From positions 20,368,154 to 20,432,153 of the forward strand of contig NC_057788.1 in assembly GCF_014905175.1 (NCBI RefSeq): 64,000 nt of DNA. Direction: 5' to 3'. Position numbers and translations under genes: made by a program. Below the pieces are notes generated by a model, which saw nothing but the letters and a program-made list of their open reading frames with translations, had not been told where the DNA came from and did not search any database. Below, piece by piece: positions 12,801 to 25,900 of the stretch (positions are counted from its first letter, which is position 1; each line of letters begins with the position of its first letter). The DNA comes from Aphidius gifuensis. Lineage: Eukaryota > Arthropoda > Insecta > Hymenoptera > Braconidae.

Positions 12801-15800
12801 ATCAACTATAGTAAACAAATTTCGAGTCATTAATTTCCTAATTTAACATGTATATTTGTATAATATTTTGCCTGCAGTCAAAATTAAAACCTTTATAGAA
12901 ACAGTTGATAACCAAATTATCTAAGCATAAAATAAAAACTCGTATTTTTTATTTTTTGCATTCAACAAAGAATAAAGTATATAAATAAATTATCTCGTTA
13001 AAATAACCATGTTCCATCTGTATAAATACTTTTTTTTGTTTAAATAAAAATCTTCATAATGAGATAAAAATAAAAAAAAATTATCTCACTGTAGATAGTT
13101 GAGCTTCAAAGAAAAGTTAATTAAAAATTTTCGCTTTTTTTTTTTATTTTTTCAACAGGAATGATAAAAAAAATTTTCTATTGAAAGAGGAAAAAAATTT
13201 ATTTAAATTGAAGAAAATTTAATTGTAATTCATTAGAATAAATTATATATATTTTAATATGTTAATTTATATTAATTTTTTGCTGACAAAATTCTTCTAT
13301 AATGATTTTTATTTTTTAAATTAAATTTAAAATGTATTGAAAAAAATATACATAAATTTAGTTATGATATAAAAATAAAAGTAAATAATGACACATAACT
13401 TAGATAGATAAAAAAAAAAATTATTTTGATGCAGTTTAACTCCCCGGTGAAAATATTTCTCCGGCATTACTCCATTCTTGGTCCATCAATCTCATGCCGG
13501 AGAAATATTTCCACCAGGATATTTTCAATATTAAGTATTTATTAAATATTTTTTCAATATTGAATTTTTCAAGATGAGAAATGATTTCAGGTCCATTTTT
13601 ATATTTGTGCTCCTAGCTACCTAGGTAGAAATTAGAGTCAATTTGACGTCAATTTGAAGTCACTTTTTGACTTCACACGTTAATTTGATATGCGAAGTCA
13701 AAAAAAATGACTCTTACTTCTATCTGGGTTTAAAAACGCAATACCTCTATTATATGCTCTGGAAATTTACATATTATTCCCACTGTTCCTAGTGTCATAA
13801 AATTAGTGTCATAAAATGCTTTGCTATTTCTTCCAAGTCTTTCTTTTGTTTCATTTCTCGAGCAATAATTTTTTTTCCATTCTTTAGCGTTAGTTTTTTC
13901 GGATTTTCTCCGGACTTTTTTGGGAAAAAATTTCTCTTTTATTTTTCGTATGAAAACTGTTATTTCTGGTTTTTTTTATTGAAAATATCTCCGGAAGTCT
14001 CAATTGCGTAGAAATCCGGAGAAAATCCGGAGAAATTTTTTCCACCGGGGATGTTTTGAATTTTTTCAACTTTTCCAATGTGATCATCATATGTGATCCA
14101 ATTTTTCATTGGATGTTTAACAAATATTATTATGGTATAATTGTGATCTGATTGTAGCCCGAATTTTTCGAGCTATATTTTTGCAGTAATCTCGTTAATC
14201 GTTTCTTGTCTTTCTTAATTTTACAGACTTAATGACGTTGCTCAGAAAACCATCATCTTATTACGCAAAATTTAAGAGCATGCAAACTTTAAAATAATAA
14301 TTAAAAGAAAGTTGAATTTAATATTTAATATTTTTGTTTATCAAATTTATTTTAAATATGTGCTTTATTTATTTAATTAGAAAATCATAATTTATAACTT
14401 AAAATTACCCGAGTGGAAATTTCAGTCCGATTCGGATCCAGGACGGATCCGGTTACAATAAGGACACCGTGGCTAAATCGGATACCAAATTATGTATCCG
14501 AAATTACATTTAAATCGGATCCGAATTAACATCCAAAACGGATCCGAATTAACATCCAAAACGGATCCGATTTTACATCTAAAACGGATCCGATTTTACA
14601 TCCAAATTGGATCCGATTTTACATTCAAATCGGATCCGATTTTACATTCAAATCGGATCCGATTTTACATCCAAATCGGATCCGATTTTATATTTAAACC
14701 GGATCCGAATTTTGTTTTAAAAAAATTTTGATTTAAAAAAAAAATATATTTGCTTTTTTCAATTATTTTTTTTAACAATCATTATTAACAATATTTTTAT
14801 CTTAGAAAATTCGACCTAAACTAAACTAAAATTCCGGATTTTGCGGGGATCGATCTCGGGGCTATTCTGTTTAAAGTCGGGAACTCTATCCTATTGACCA
14901 CGACGGCGTACGTGGAATCCATTTAATCAAAAGTCCTTTACAAGTGTAGAAAGTTATTTCAAAATTACAATAGAAAAACTTGATATGATTAATACTATAT
15001 ATATGCAACAATGTATTTATTATTATCAAAAAATAAAATGACATTCTGAAATTAATTTTTTTTTTTTTTTTTTTCAAATACTTCTAAGTTGGATCCGTTT
15101 CAAATCAGAGAAACCGGATCCGGCTTACTTTAGCCAAGCCTGACCGAATCCAGAAGTTAACTTTGACAAAAAAAACAAACTTCAATTAAAGTCCGGCATT
15201 CCGGATCCGATTCAGATCAGGATAGAGTAAGGAAAGCCGGATCCGGTTAGCCTTAGCCAAACCTGACTGAACCCGGAGATAACTTTGAAAAAAAAAATAA
15301 GGTCCGATTAAAGTCCGACAATCTGGATCCGATTCGGATCAGGATAGAGTAAGGAAAACCGGATCCGGTTAGCCTTCGCCAAACCTGACTAAACCCGGAG
15401 ATAACTTTGAAAAAAAAAAATAGGTCCGATTAAAGTCCGGCACTCCGGATCCGATTCGGATCATTATAGAGTAAGGAAAACCAGATCCGGTTAGCCTTAG
15501 CCAAACCTGACCGAACCCGGAGATAACTTTGAAAAGAAAAATAAAGTCCGATTGAAGTCCGGCAATCTGGATCCGATTCGGATCAAGAAAGAGTAAGGAA
15601 AGCCGGATCCGGTTAGCCTTAGCCAAACCTGACTGAACCCGGAGATAACTTTGAAAAAAAAAATAAGGTCCGATTAAAGTCCGACAATCTGGATCCGATT
15701 CGGATCAGGATAGAGTAAGGAAAACCGGATCCGGTTAGCCTTAGCCAAACCTGACTAAACCCGGAGATAACTTTGAAAAAAAAAATAAGGTCCGATTAAA

Positions 15801-17417
15801 GTCCGGCACTCCGGATCCGATTCGGATCAGGATAGAGTAAGGAAAACCAGATCCGGTTAGCCTTAGCCAAACCTGACCGAACCCGGAGATAACTTTGAAA
15901 AGAAAAATAAAGTCCGATTAAAGTCCGGCAATCTGGATCCGATTCGGATCAAGAAAGAGTAAGGAAAGCCGGATCCGGTTAGCCTTAGCCAAACCTGACT
16001 GAACCCGGAGATAACTTTGAAAAAAAAAATAAGGTCCGATTAAAGTCCGACAATCTGGATCCGATTCGGATCAGGATAGAGTAAGGAAAACCGGATCCGG
16101 TTAGCCTTAGCCAAACCTGACTAAACCCGGAGATAACTTTGAAAAAAAAAATAAGGTCCGATTAACAACAACAACAACAACAACAGTTACAACTGGTCAG
16201 CAAATAACACCTGGAATCAACAACAACAACAACAACAACAACAGCAACAACAACAATAATAATACAACAACGAGTAATAATAATGTCAATAATAATAGTA
16301 ATAATAACAATAATAACAACAATAACAATATTAATAATAATAACAACAACAACAATCAAAATCAAAATGTTATTTCACGTATACCAACTACAGTTGTTGA
16401 AGCTGATCAATCAGATGCTGATGGTAAACAATTAGCTGTTTATGATGTTATACTACAAGTATCACAAGCACATAATGCACATTGTGGATTTACTGAAGAA
16501 TCAACGAGGGGTATTACTAAAAAACCAATGATCATACCGGTAATTGTTTTTAAAATTATTTTAGTTATTAATTGTTTTTTTTTTTTGTTTACTGATAAAT
16601 GCTTTATGTATTGATATTATTTAATAAAGCCTGCAAGCCCAGAAGATCCAGAGGCAGCATCATCAACTGCTGAAACAGTTGAATCACAAAGAATTTGGTT
16701 GTGGCAACAATTTGCAACAAGAGTTACACCATCAGTACAAAGAGTAGTAGAATTTGCAAAACGTGTTCCTGGTTTTTGTGAATTAACACAAGATGATCAA
16801 TTAATACTTATTAAAGTTGGATTTTTTGAGGTATGGCTTTGTCATATATCACGTATGACAAGTGAAAGTTCAATGACATTTGAAGATGGTACATATATTA
16901 CAAGACAACAAATTGAACTTATGTATGAAGTGAGTTTTAATTTAATAATTATTTTTCTTTACATATTGGTGAATTTTAGATTCAACAAATAAATAATCTA
17001 AATGTTTTGATAAATTAAAATTGATATTAATTTAATTTATTTTTCTAGCCTGATTTTGTAAATGCATTGATGCAATTTACATTATCATTAAATGCACATC
17101 AATTATCAGATGCTGAATTAGGATTATTTTCTGGTGCTGTTTTATTAAGTGAAAGACCTGGTTTAAATGATGTTAAAGCTGTACAAAAATTACAAGATCG
17201 TTTACTTGAAGGTTTAAGAATACAAGGAACAAGAAATCATACAAATGATATATCACCAATTATTGGAATTTCACAAAGGTTACCAGAATTACGTGCACTT
17301 GGTTTACGACATGCAAATTTACTTGAATGGTTTAGAAGAAATTGGATTAAATTAAAACTTCCACCATTGTTTGCTGAAATATTTGACATTCCAAAATGTG
17401 AAGAAGATTTACAATGA
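9828..17417 (+). CDS. Eip78C: E78/Eip78C-type nuclear receptor, incomplete (second zinc-finger exon missing)
   Basis: Family role: NR1E nuclear receptor, a DNA-binding transcription factor in the ecdysone response. Exons read: 9,828-9,952 (acceptor TTACAG, donor AAG|GTTTGC), with the first zinc finger [18 protein letters not shown] and P-box CEGCK; 16,165-16,539, a Thr/Asn-rich hinge then [17 protein letters not shown]; 16,630-16,929, ligand-binding helices including [12 protein letters not shown] and [16 protein letters not shown]; 17,049-17,417, the end of the domain with AF-2-like PPLFAEIFD and a stop codon. The last three exons are in phase and give 347 residues. The LBD matches E78 better than E75. 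The N-terminal exons are not in view. The exon expected to encode GFFRRS and the second finger is not visible between 9,953 and 16,164, and the 16,165 exon has no acceptor because repeat DNA abuts it. The gene as assembled is therefore broken. Confidence 0.85.
9953..13440. other. AT-rich intronic DNA of the E78-type gene
   Basis: I read this stretch for the second zinc-finger exon and did not find it. A CpG-containing block at about 10,490-10,600 (ACTCGGCGCGGCTCGATCGA) preceded by TTCTACTTGCAG is GC-rich for this window and could be an alternative first exon or an enhancer. There is no reading frame to support coding. The rest is A/T runs and ATTT repeats. Confidence 0.4.
13441..14050. mobile_element. 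TIR element with CCCCGGTG ends
   Basis: The left end is CCCCGGTGAAAATATTTCTC followed by CGG. The right end (about 14,027-14,050) is the inverse, CCGGAGAAATTTTTTCCACC followed by GGGG. The interior shows further CCGGAGAAA-type motifs and no transposase. It lies within an E78 intron. A second copy with related ends is at 41,398-41,686. Confidence 0.6.
13617..13731. mobile_element. Short nested hairpin element with ACCYAGRTAGAA ends
   Basis: The left end ACCTAGGTAGAAATTAGAGT and the right end (inverse of ACCCAGATAGAAGTAAGAGT) are inverted copies about 115 bp apart. Inside, TTGACGTCAA and TTGACTTC motifs repeat in opposite orientation. It is nested within the 13,441-14,050 element. Confidence 0.5.
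14838..14912 (-). repeat. tRNA-like module inside the GATC element
   Basis: On the minus strand an A-box-like TGGTCAATAGGATAGAG (about 14,884-14,900) precedes a B-box-like GAGATCGATCCCC (about 14,845-14,857) at tRNA spacing. The outer stem is not well paired, which argues for a SINE-like pol III promoter instead of a working tRNA gene. Confidence 0.45.
15085..16163. repeat. Tandem array of about 121 bp units with an ABCABCA higher-order order
   Basis: Each unit contains GGATCCGATTCGGATC, GAGTAAGGAAA, CCGGATCCGGTTAGCCTTAG, CCAAACCTGACT and GGAGATAACTTTG. Variants alternate: A has CCGACAATCTGG (about 15,317, 15,679, 16,046), B has CCGGCACTCCGG (about 15,436, 15,800), and C has CCGGCAATCTGG plus AAGAAAG (about 15,558, 15,925). 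This gives a three-unit period of about 365 bp. The same family recurs inverted at 62,283-62,606. The open frames across it are by-products of the repeat. Confidence 0.8.
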
Positions 17418-20400
17418 AATAAATAATTTTAAAAACAATTACAATTAAACATTTATAAATTTTACTGATCAAATAACAAAATAGACATATCGAAAAAAAA
17501 AAAATATCACAAGAGAAATTACCTTCTTCGACAATTGTCTCATCTAAAAACGTAATAATAAAAAAAATATATTAAATTAAAAATAAAGTACCCCTGAATA
17601 ATACTCATCATCAAGCTAAGAAAAAAAGAAAATAGTAAAAACAAAAAAAAATTAAAGATAAAAAAATTTCATAGGCGTGTTTTAGATGCATGCTTCACAA
17701 TCTACGCAATCTATTTTTATTACTCGACTTAGACTAGTACGAAAGAAAGCCAATTTCATGATAATAGTTTTTTTTATTTTTCAAATAATTTGAAGATAAA
17801 AAAAAATATAAAAAAATTACATATCTTTAAATCTTTTTCTCTGAACGAAAAATAAAACCATAAATAAATATTTTCTTTTTTTTTTTTTTTTTTTTTCGTT
17901 TATAAATATCAATAAAATAATGTGAATACAGATCAGCATGGTGATTATTCTCACAAAGGAATTGGATTGTATCGTAAAGTAGATAAAAAAAAAAAAACAT
18001 ATTTATATAAATATATTTAAAATAAACGTCGATAAGGTGACAATTAATTTGCTCAGAATTTGCACAATCATATCATTAATTTATCCTTCTATTTTTCATG
18101 ATGAAAATGAAACTGAAACTGACAATGACTAGGCTTAAAAAAAAAAATACATCAGCTCATATCTTGGCATGACAATGTAAAATGCAAAATTAAAAATATC
18201 AATTGAAAAAAAAAAAATATAGAATTAATGATTAAAAAATGAAAAAAAATTGTATTAAAAATTTAATTTGAAATTCATTTTAATATAGTTGAATAAATGT
18301 TGAATAGTTCTGTACTTAAAAAAAAAGTAATAATAATTAAAATTCAATTAACACGTAAATATATAAATATAGTAAATTAAATTAAAAATAAAATTATAAA
18401 CAAGAAAAAAAAAAAAAAAAACAGTTTAACTAAAATGCAAAATGTTATTCTTATAAATATAATTATTATTATGTTTTATTATTATTATTATTATTTACTT
18501 AATTACTAAGTATATATTCATGATATTGTCGGGAAGTATGAATTTCAATTAATAATAAATAAAGCTCACATCAAGTTGTGAATAAACATATCATATTTAA
18601 CTTAATATACGCAAAATAAAAGAAAACAAAAATGGATATTAAATTTCTAACTTAAGATTTAAAAAAAAAAATCATTTAAATTATTTAAACAATGCAAAAA
18701 AGAAAAATATATATTTAAAATAAACTTGGGTGTGTCCCTTCGAAATTTCTAGTCTTGAATTAATAAATTTCATGAATTAATCATTTATTATTTTAATTTT
18801 TTTTTTAATTATTATTATGGAAGAAGGGAGAATAATTAAATAAAGGCCAAATATACTTAAAATTATAGATGATTAAAAATAGAGCTGTAAAATTGAGAAA
18901 CTAAAAAAAAAAAAAATTAATAATTATTGCCTTTTCCCAAATATATTTGAGAAAATAAAAAATATTAAATTTATTAAAATTCAGCGATTTGATTAATTTT
19001 AATTAATTTTATTCTAAAATGAAAAGAAAAATTGTAATTTCAATATGAAATTTTTGTATAGAAAAATTTTTCTTTGCTAATTTTAAAATTTAATTTTTTT
19101 TTCAAATAATATGGTGCTACTTGTTCTCTCAATATTTTGCATTTAAATATAATAATGTTTTTTTTTTTTTTACATATTATTATATTATTACAAAATACGC
19201 ACAAATTTTCTTTTTTTTTTGTTTCATTTGTTTTTTATTATTAAGATATCGTGATTATATTTTTAAACAAACTGATTGTATTGTGCATTTAAATAATTAA
19301 TTAGATAAATTAAAAAGAATTGATGAAATGCCGATGAAAATATTGAAATTAAATACAAAAAAAATAGATAAAATGTCCATTTATGGTTTCTCAAAACGCG
19401 ACAAAGACAATTTTAATAAATATAAATTAATTATAAATTGTTTCGCACTAAAATAAATAAAGTTATTGTTTAAAAATAATAATTATAAATAAATATATAT
19501 ATCTTGTGTATATACATTATGATAATAATGAATTAATATACTATACAAATGACTGCTCTATATACTGCTAAAGTACAAATGTTTTCATTTTAATTATTAA
19601 AAAAAAAAAAAAATAATATTATTTTATTTACGTCGTATTTTTTTTTTTTATTTTCCGTTTTTATCTGTTAATTATTATAATTGAAAAAAATATATTAAAC
19701 AATAATTTTATCATTTTTTAAATATTTTTAATGTTTATTTATTTATCACTGTATTATAAAAGGGACTTTTTATTTGCTTAAAATATTTCGAAACTTAAAC
19801 AAATCACTGTTTTTATATTTCAAATTATCTTCCTGGTTTTTGCACTAAATATTGTATAAACTTTTTTTTTTTGGAACGTGATGGTTATTGACAATCAATT
19901 ATATAAAAAACACGCGAGCCTGTTAATGTTTTAAAGAAAGCAAAAATAAATAATTAGATAAATAAATTTTATTAATATTGTAAAAGAAAATAATGCATGT
20001 GTTTTAAAATTTATAAATTTTCTCGCTTTAATCTATTGGATTTTCTAATTCAACAATCAGAATGGCTCTTGTCTTGTGATAATCCTTATTATCCCGTCGT
20101 ATAGATTTAAAAATAAAAAATAAAATCATCTTTGAAATCTCTTAAGTTCGATTATCAAAAATTAGAAAATTAACAAATTTTAAAAAATTAATAAATAGCT
20201 CTTTAATTATGCAATAATTGCGTGAATAAAAAACTTTAGTAGAAAATTGTAAAATTAATATTATTTTGTTTTAATTTCAATCGTTAATAAATTTGAAAAT
20301 TTTTGAAGCTTGTTTGAATGATTAATATGAAAAAATATAAAGAAAAAAAATCATCATTACACTAAAATGAAAATTTTAATAAATTGTTCAAAATTTTCAG

Positions 20401-22993
20401 TGTTTTAAAACTTAATTTAAAAGAGATAAAAAATAGCGAATAAAACATATCGACAAAGCATAACTGTAAAACTTGACTCAAAACAAAAAAATAAATAAAT
20501 GAAAAAAGCATTAATAATTAGAAAAATCTAAGAATAAAAATTATATATAAACAACACAATAAATAATTTTTTTTTAATTTAAATAACATTTGAATATTTG
20601 GATTGTGTAAAAGTAAAAAAAAAACTTCCAGCATATTGATATTGTCGAGAAGAAAATTTCGTATAAAAATAAAAAAAAGATGTACATAAATGAAATGCAT
20701 TAATTTTAAATTAAAATTTAAAAAAAACTATGTGAAATTTTTATTTTAATTAGGTTAAACTCCCCTGCTCATACATTGTGAATTCAATTAGACTAGTTAT
20801 GTTTGCATTTTACTGAAAATATATATATTAAATATCGTCATTTGAAAAAGAAAAAAAAAAAAAAAAAAAAAATGTATGTGAATATGAGAAATGTTTTAGT
20901 GAAATTTTTTATCGTAAATCGACGAGTCTTGGTGCCAATTATGAATTAATATTAAATAGAAAAATAAAATATAAGAGTCAAGTGAAAATGGCAATTTTAA
21001 AAATAAATAAATATTAATAAAGTAATATAAGATCATTCGGAGGATCTAAAATCCGATAAACGTAAATAAATAATTTTTCTTTATTATCCTTGAAATGTAA
21101 AAAAAAAAAAAAAAAATCATTTTTCATTAATATTTTTTGTTTTGTCATATTTATTAAAAAAAGAAATTTAATTGTTTAATCAAGTTTTAAAATGCTGTTG
21201 TTAGATTTAGGATATACGATACAATCAATAAACAATATTAGTTTGTAAAAAACACGACGATATTATTGATTAAAACAATAATAATGTAAAACAATTGACA
21301 TGAAATTACCGACGTTGTGAAAAAAATAAAATAAAATATGCTCTAAAATATATAGTTGTAAGTGATAAAAATAATATATTCAATCGTTTTCATATAGATA
21401 ATTATATAAATATATATATATTACTTTTTTATTATCATTTTATTATATGGAATTTTAAAAATTATGCATCGTACATCTTTCATTGTTATATAGATATTTT
21501 TATTTTTTTATTATTATTTTATTTTATTTGTGTTTTTTACTATTGATATATATATTATAGATTTTGTGAATTGATTCATTGAGTTGCAAGCTATATGATA
21601 ATAATATATTATATTGATCGAATAAAAAAAGAGTCAATATTATTATTTAACCCGTATTTTTATCCTTTCTTTCTATATTTATATTATAAAAATGAAGAAT
21701 ATTTTATACAAATAAATGTAAAAAATTTTTAGCTGTAGTCACGAGAATTTAGCCTGCTGAAAGATCAAAACAATTGGTTAGTTAATAATTTATTAATTAT
21801 TATCAACTGGTTTGATCTTCTAGCGGGCAAAATTCTCGTTATACCCCACTCACATCTTTTTTTTAGCTTACCTATTTGCGATTTCAAGATTCTGGAAAAA
21901 TCTATGGGATACCGTGATGAATGAGATATAAAAAATAAAAAAGTGTGAATTTCGCGCACATTAATTTCGTGATATCAATTCTTAAAAAAATTATTCGCGA
22001 TTTTATATGGGCATTTTGACGATTCAATAGACCTTTTTCTCTCAACAGCCGGTCAGCATTATAAATAAATTAATATTTATTTAATTTTAGTTATATAAAT
22101 TATTTTTTAGATAATAGATATCCAGATCGAAATAATAGTTTGGACTTTTCTTCAATATTCTCCGTCTTTTTTTCTACTTTATTTCTCCTAGAAAATCTAA
22201 AAATTTCGCCGTATTTTTTCCGGTTTTTTTTTTCTATTTATTCTATGCCTTTTTTAAATTTTTACACCCTAAAAATATCAATAAATATTTATTGTTCAGT
22301 GCAAAAAAAATGTGGGAAAAAAGTGTATTAATTTCTTCGGCCACAGCTCATCTTCATAAAAAGTCAGAGAAAAGACCGAGACATTTCTCCGACCATGGAA
22401 TATTTTCAGGAAAAGATAAAAACTTTAAACAATTGAAATATAATTGATTTTATACATATTGAACTTACCAAAACTTGAATTAAATTAAATTAAAATTAGA
22501 AACTAATTAAATAGAAGAGTAAAGTAAAAAGTAAGTATGTACCTTAAGAATATTTATTTTTATTCAGTTATGCCCTTTTTTATTTATAAAATTCAACAAA
22601 GGTCTTTTTTTTTTCTTTTTTTTGTCTTCTATTATTCAGTCTTTTTATTTTTTTACATTATTATGTGTCAGATGATAATTAATTTATGTGAATAATCAAA
22701 GTGTGCAAATAAATTATTATTATTTCTTATTCTAGCTCTTATGAAAACTATTTTATAATTAAAAAAAAAATAAGTACCATTGTAATTGAAATTTGTATTC
22801 TGATAAATTTAATCCTAATAATAATATTAACATTTGTCAATAAACTTAGCAGATTACAATTATTAAAAAAAAAAAACAATTAAATCATTTCCATGATGAT
22901 TATATTTTGTCAAATTTATATTTAAAAATCTAAAATTATAATTATGAAATATTAAATACTAAATTGTTTGTGTAAAGTAAAAAAATAAAATAA
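17418..22993. other. AT-rich 3' UTR and intergenic DNA between E78 and Cep350
   Basis: No gene is visible. The sequence is dominated by A/T runs with many AATAAA hexamers, so the E78 polyadenylation site cannot be fixed by eye; a long 3' UTR is possible. A hairpin lies at about 21,738-21,840. The stretch at about 22,135-22,420 has TCTCCG and CCGTATTTTTTCCGG fragments that vaguely recall the CCGGAGAAA elements. The two genes converge here. Confidence 0.5.
21738..21840. repeat. Hairpin (MITE-like) of about 100 bp
   Basis: The left arm ACGAGAATTTAGCCTGCTG plus AAAGATCAAAACAATTGG is the inverse complement, with few mismatches, of the right arm ending GCGGGCAAAATTCTCGT. The loop is short and A/T-rich. 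It may be a small MITE or a transcribed hairpin. Confidence 0.5.
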
Positions 22994-25900
22994 TTAAACA
23001 ATAACTTTTCTTTTTTTTGCATATGCTGCTTTAACAACACTTGTTGTTTCCATAATTAAGGTATTAAAAATAGCAATTGTTAATTCATTTTTAACAGCAA
23101 GTTCATCATGATGAAATTTAGTCCATTCATCTTCTTCAGCTTGTGCTTCTCTAGCTAATAATTCATCAACTCTATCACCTTTTTTTCTACTCCATCTCAT
23201 AACCATATTTTCACGTTGCATTTTTGTTTTAAAACCAAATAATGTTGCAACTTCTTTACAAACATGTTCATTTAATTCATCAATATTTTTTGGTAATTTA
23301 ATAATTGTTTTTGTTTTATAATTTGGTTTTGTCCAACTTGGTCCTGGTTTTTCATATTCTGATTGATAAATATCAGCAACAGTTTCTTTACATAAATCAA
23401 ATAAAAATGTATTATATATTTTTTTATCATCTTTTATATTTTTATCAATAATTTTATCATCTGTATTTGATGTATTATTATTTGTTGTTGTTGTTTCACA
23501 TATTTCTTCTGGTGCATCAAGCATTAATATATCATTACCACATTTTTTTTCATGATAAATAAACATTGTTGCTTTTTCAGTAAAATTTGTTAATTCATCA
23601 ATATTATTTGGAATAACTGTTGATGGTAAATTTTTTAATCTTGATGATGTTTTTGGTCCACCTGGTGGTGTATATGGTGGTGGTGGTTTATTTGGTATTT
23701 CACGTAAATAATATGATACTTCTTCAGCTTCTAATTTTTTAATTTGTAATTCAATTTGTAATTCTTCAATACGTAATAATCTTGCATCAATAATAGCAAC
23801 ATCAAGACCAGGTGTATTTAATGAAGCACGAAGTTTATCAATCATATTTTCAATATCTTTTTCACTTTCTGTTTGTGGACGAGCAGTATGATATTCTAAT
23901 TTATTATTTGTATTTTCTGGTGATATTGGAGTTAATAAATCATCATCCAATGTTTCAATATCAAGTCGTGATGAATTTTGATCTCTTGGTGAATCCATAT
24001 TTATTTCAGATATTTCTCGTGGTGTTTCTTGTTCTTCACTTGAATCATCAGTTGTATCTTCAATATTACGTAAATTTTCAAAACTTTTATCATCAATTTT
24101 ATCAATTTTTTCAGTTTCATTTATAATATAATCATTTATACTTTTTGTTTCGTCAATATTTTCAATTGTTGTTTGATTATTTTCATATGATAATGATGGT
24201 ATTTTTGATAAATCCTGAGGAATACAAGATAAATTATTATCTTTTTTTTGTGATATTTCATCAAGTATACGAAGAACATCATCTGTTCTAACAATTTTTT
24301 CATATTTATCTGGTATTTTTGATGATTTATGAGAACTTGAACTAATTGATCTATCAAGTATCTCACTAACTTCCATACTCTCTTCAGATATATCCTCATA
24401 TTCAGGATCTCGAAGAATTTCTTGAATTTTATTAATTGGTTTTTTAAAAATAACATCATTTTCATTACAATCATTTGTTATAAATGTATCATTACTATCA
24501 TTTAAATTTTCATGATGACAATCATTATCTTCACTGACACTTAAACGATCTAATGCTTCATCAAGATGTCTATTAATTTCAATTTTTTCATCAATATTTG
24601 TTTCAACTAATGTTTTATCTTTAAAATCAATTTCCAATATAATTTTATCTGAAAATGATACTTTTTTATTTTTACATTGATTATTAGTATCTGTTGATTT
24701 ACTTGTTATTTGTTCTATATCATTTTCAGTACTTTCACTACCAACTGGATCTTGTATATCACCTTGTTTTTCTGTTTCAATTGATTGTGTTCTTTTTTCA
24801 ATATTTCTTTCAACACTACGTAAAACTTCAGTCAATTTTTTCAAGGCAGGTTCAACATCAGTTGTCAAGCTAAGTTCTGGTGAATAAACTGGTACACCAA
24901 TATTATTTTTTATTTCTAGCTGTAATTCACCAGGTACATTATCAATATTAGTTATTATTTTTTCTCTATTTTTTAATTCCATTTTTTTACAATCATTTTC
25001 AATAATTTCTAATATATCATCCAATTCATCTGTTTGCGATGTATTTTGTTGTATCATTATACTCAAATCAGTCTCTTGATCATTTAACATTGTATTACCA
25101 ATATTTGTTGATTCACAATTTGGCACAAAATAAGATGCATCAATATCATTATCAAAATTTTGATAATTAAATGAATTATTAATATTTTTAATTAATTTAT
25201 TATTATTATCAAAATTTAATTCAATTTGTTGTTCATTTGAATTATTTATAATATTTGAATGATCTTGTTGTATTTCAAATGAATCAGATATTGTCCAATC
25301 ACTTTCATTTTTACTATTTTCATGAATTTTTGATGAATTTTCATGATGTGATATTTTTGTACTTTCAAGTGAACTTTCATTACCTGCCTCATTAATTTCT
25401 GATGCTTCAATTTCTTCTTCAATTTCTTCTTCAATTTCTACTTCATCATTATCATAATTATTATCAATACTTGTCATTGTTTCACTTTGTTTATCAACAG
25501 ATAAATTATCTTGACTATCATGACTAATATTTACATCTTTTTCACTAATTATTTCATGATTATTTGATTCATCTTCGATAAATGAATTAATATTTTCTAT
25601 TAAAGACTGTTTATTTGATTGATGACATTTATAATCACTTAAACTTTGATTATTTTCACTCATTTTTGATATTATTTCTGATATTGATTGTATATCACCT
25701 TCAATAATATTAAAATCTGATGATAATGCTTCATTTTCTTTATGTAAATCATCCATACTTTTTTCTAATTTTGCTCCACTTAATTCTAAATTTTTACCAC
25801 CATTATTAACTAATGATTTATCTAATATTATTGATTTTTCAATTTCACTTAGCATTGCTTTACTACGAGCTGTAAAATCAATTTCTTCACTTATTTTTGT

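Larger units (their letters stand above)
14408..16163. mobile_element. GATC-palindrome element with tRNA-like module, truncated at an E78 exon
   Basis: It starts with CCCGAGTGGAAATTTCAG, closely related to the CCCGAGTAGAAATTCAGG end of the 41,782-43,215 element. The left arm (about 14,430-14,710) is a run of about 20 bp repeats of the type ACGGATCCGATTTTACATC. A tRNA-like module sits at about 14,838-14,912. The right part (about 15,080-16,163) is a roughly 121 bp tandem array. The expected inverse right end is absent: the array stops inside sequence that continues as an E78 coding exon. Confidence 0.6.

Noticed and set aside
14492..14731. Open frame across the CGGATCCG repeats, plus the frame at 15,369-15,626
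   Set aside because: They are by-products of repeat units whose lengths are near multiples of three; no start context or family supports them.
16162..16365. Minus-strand frame rich in Ile/Val/Cys
   Set aside because: It is the antisense shadow of the Thr/Asn-rich hinge exon of the E78-type receptor.
23812..24474. Several open frames on both strands inside the Cep350 last exon
   Set aside because: They are shadows of the low-complexity coding sequence; the Cep350 frame is continuous and family-supported.
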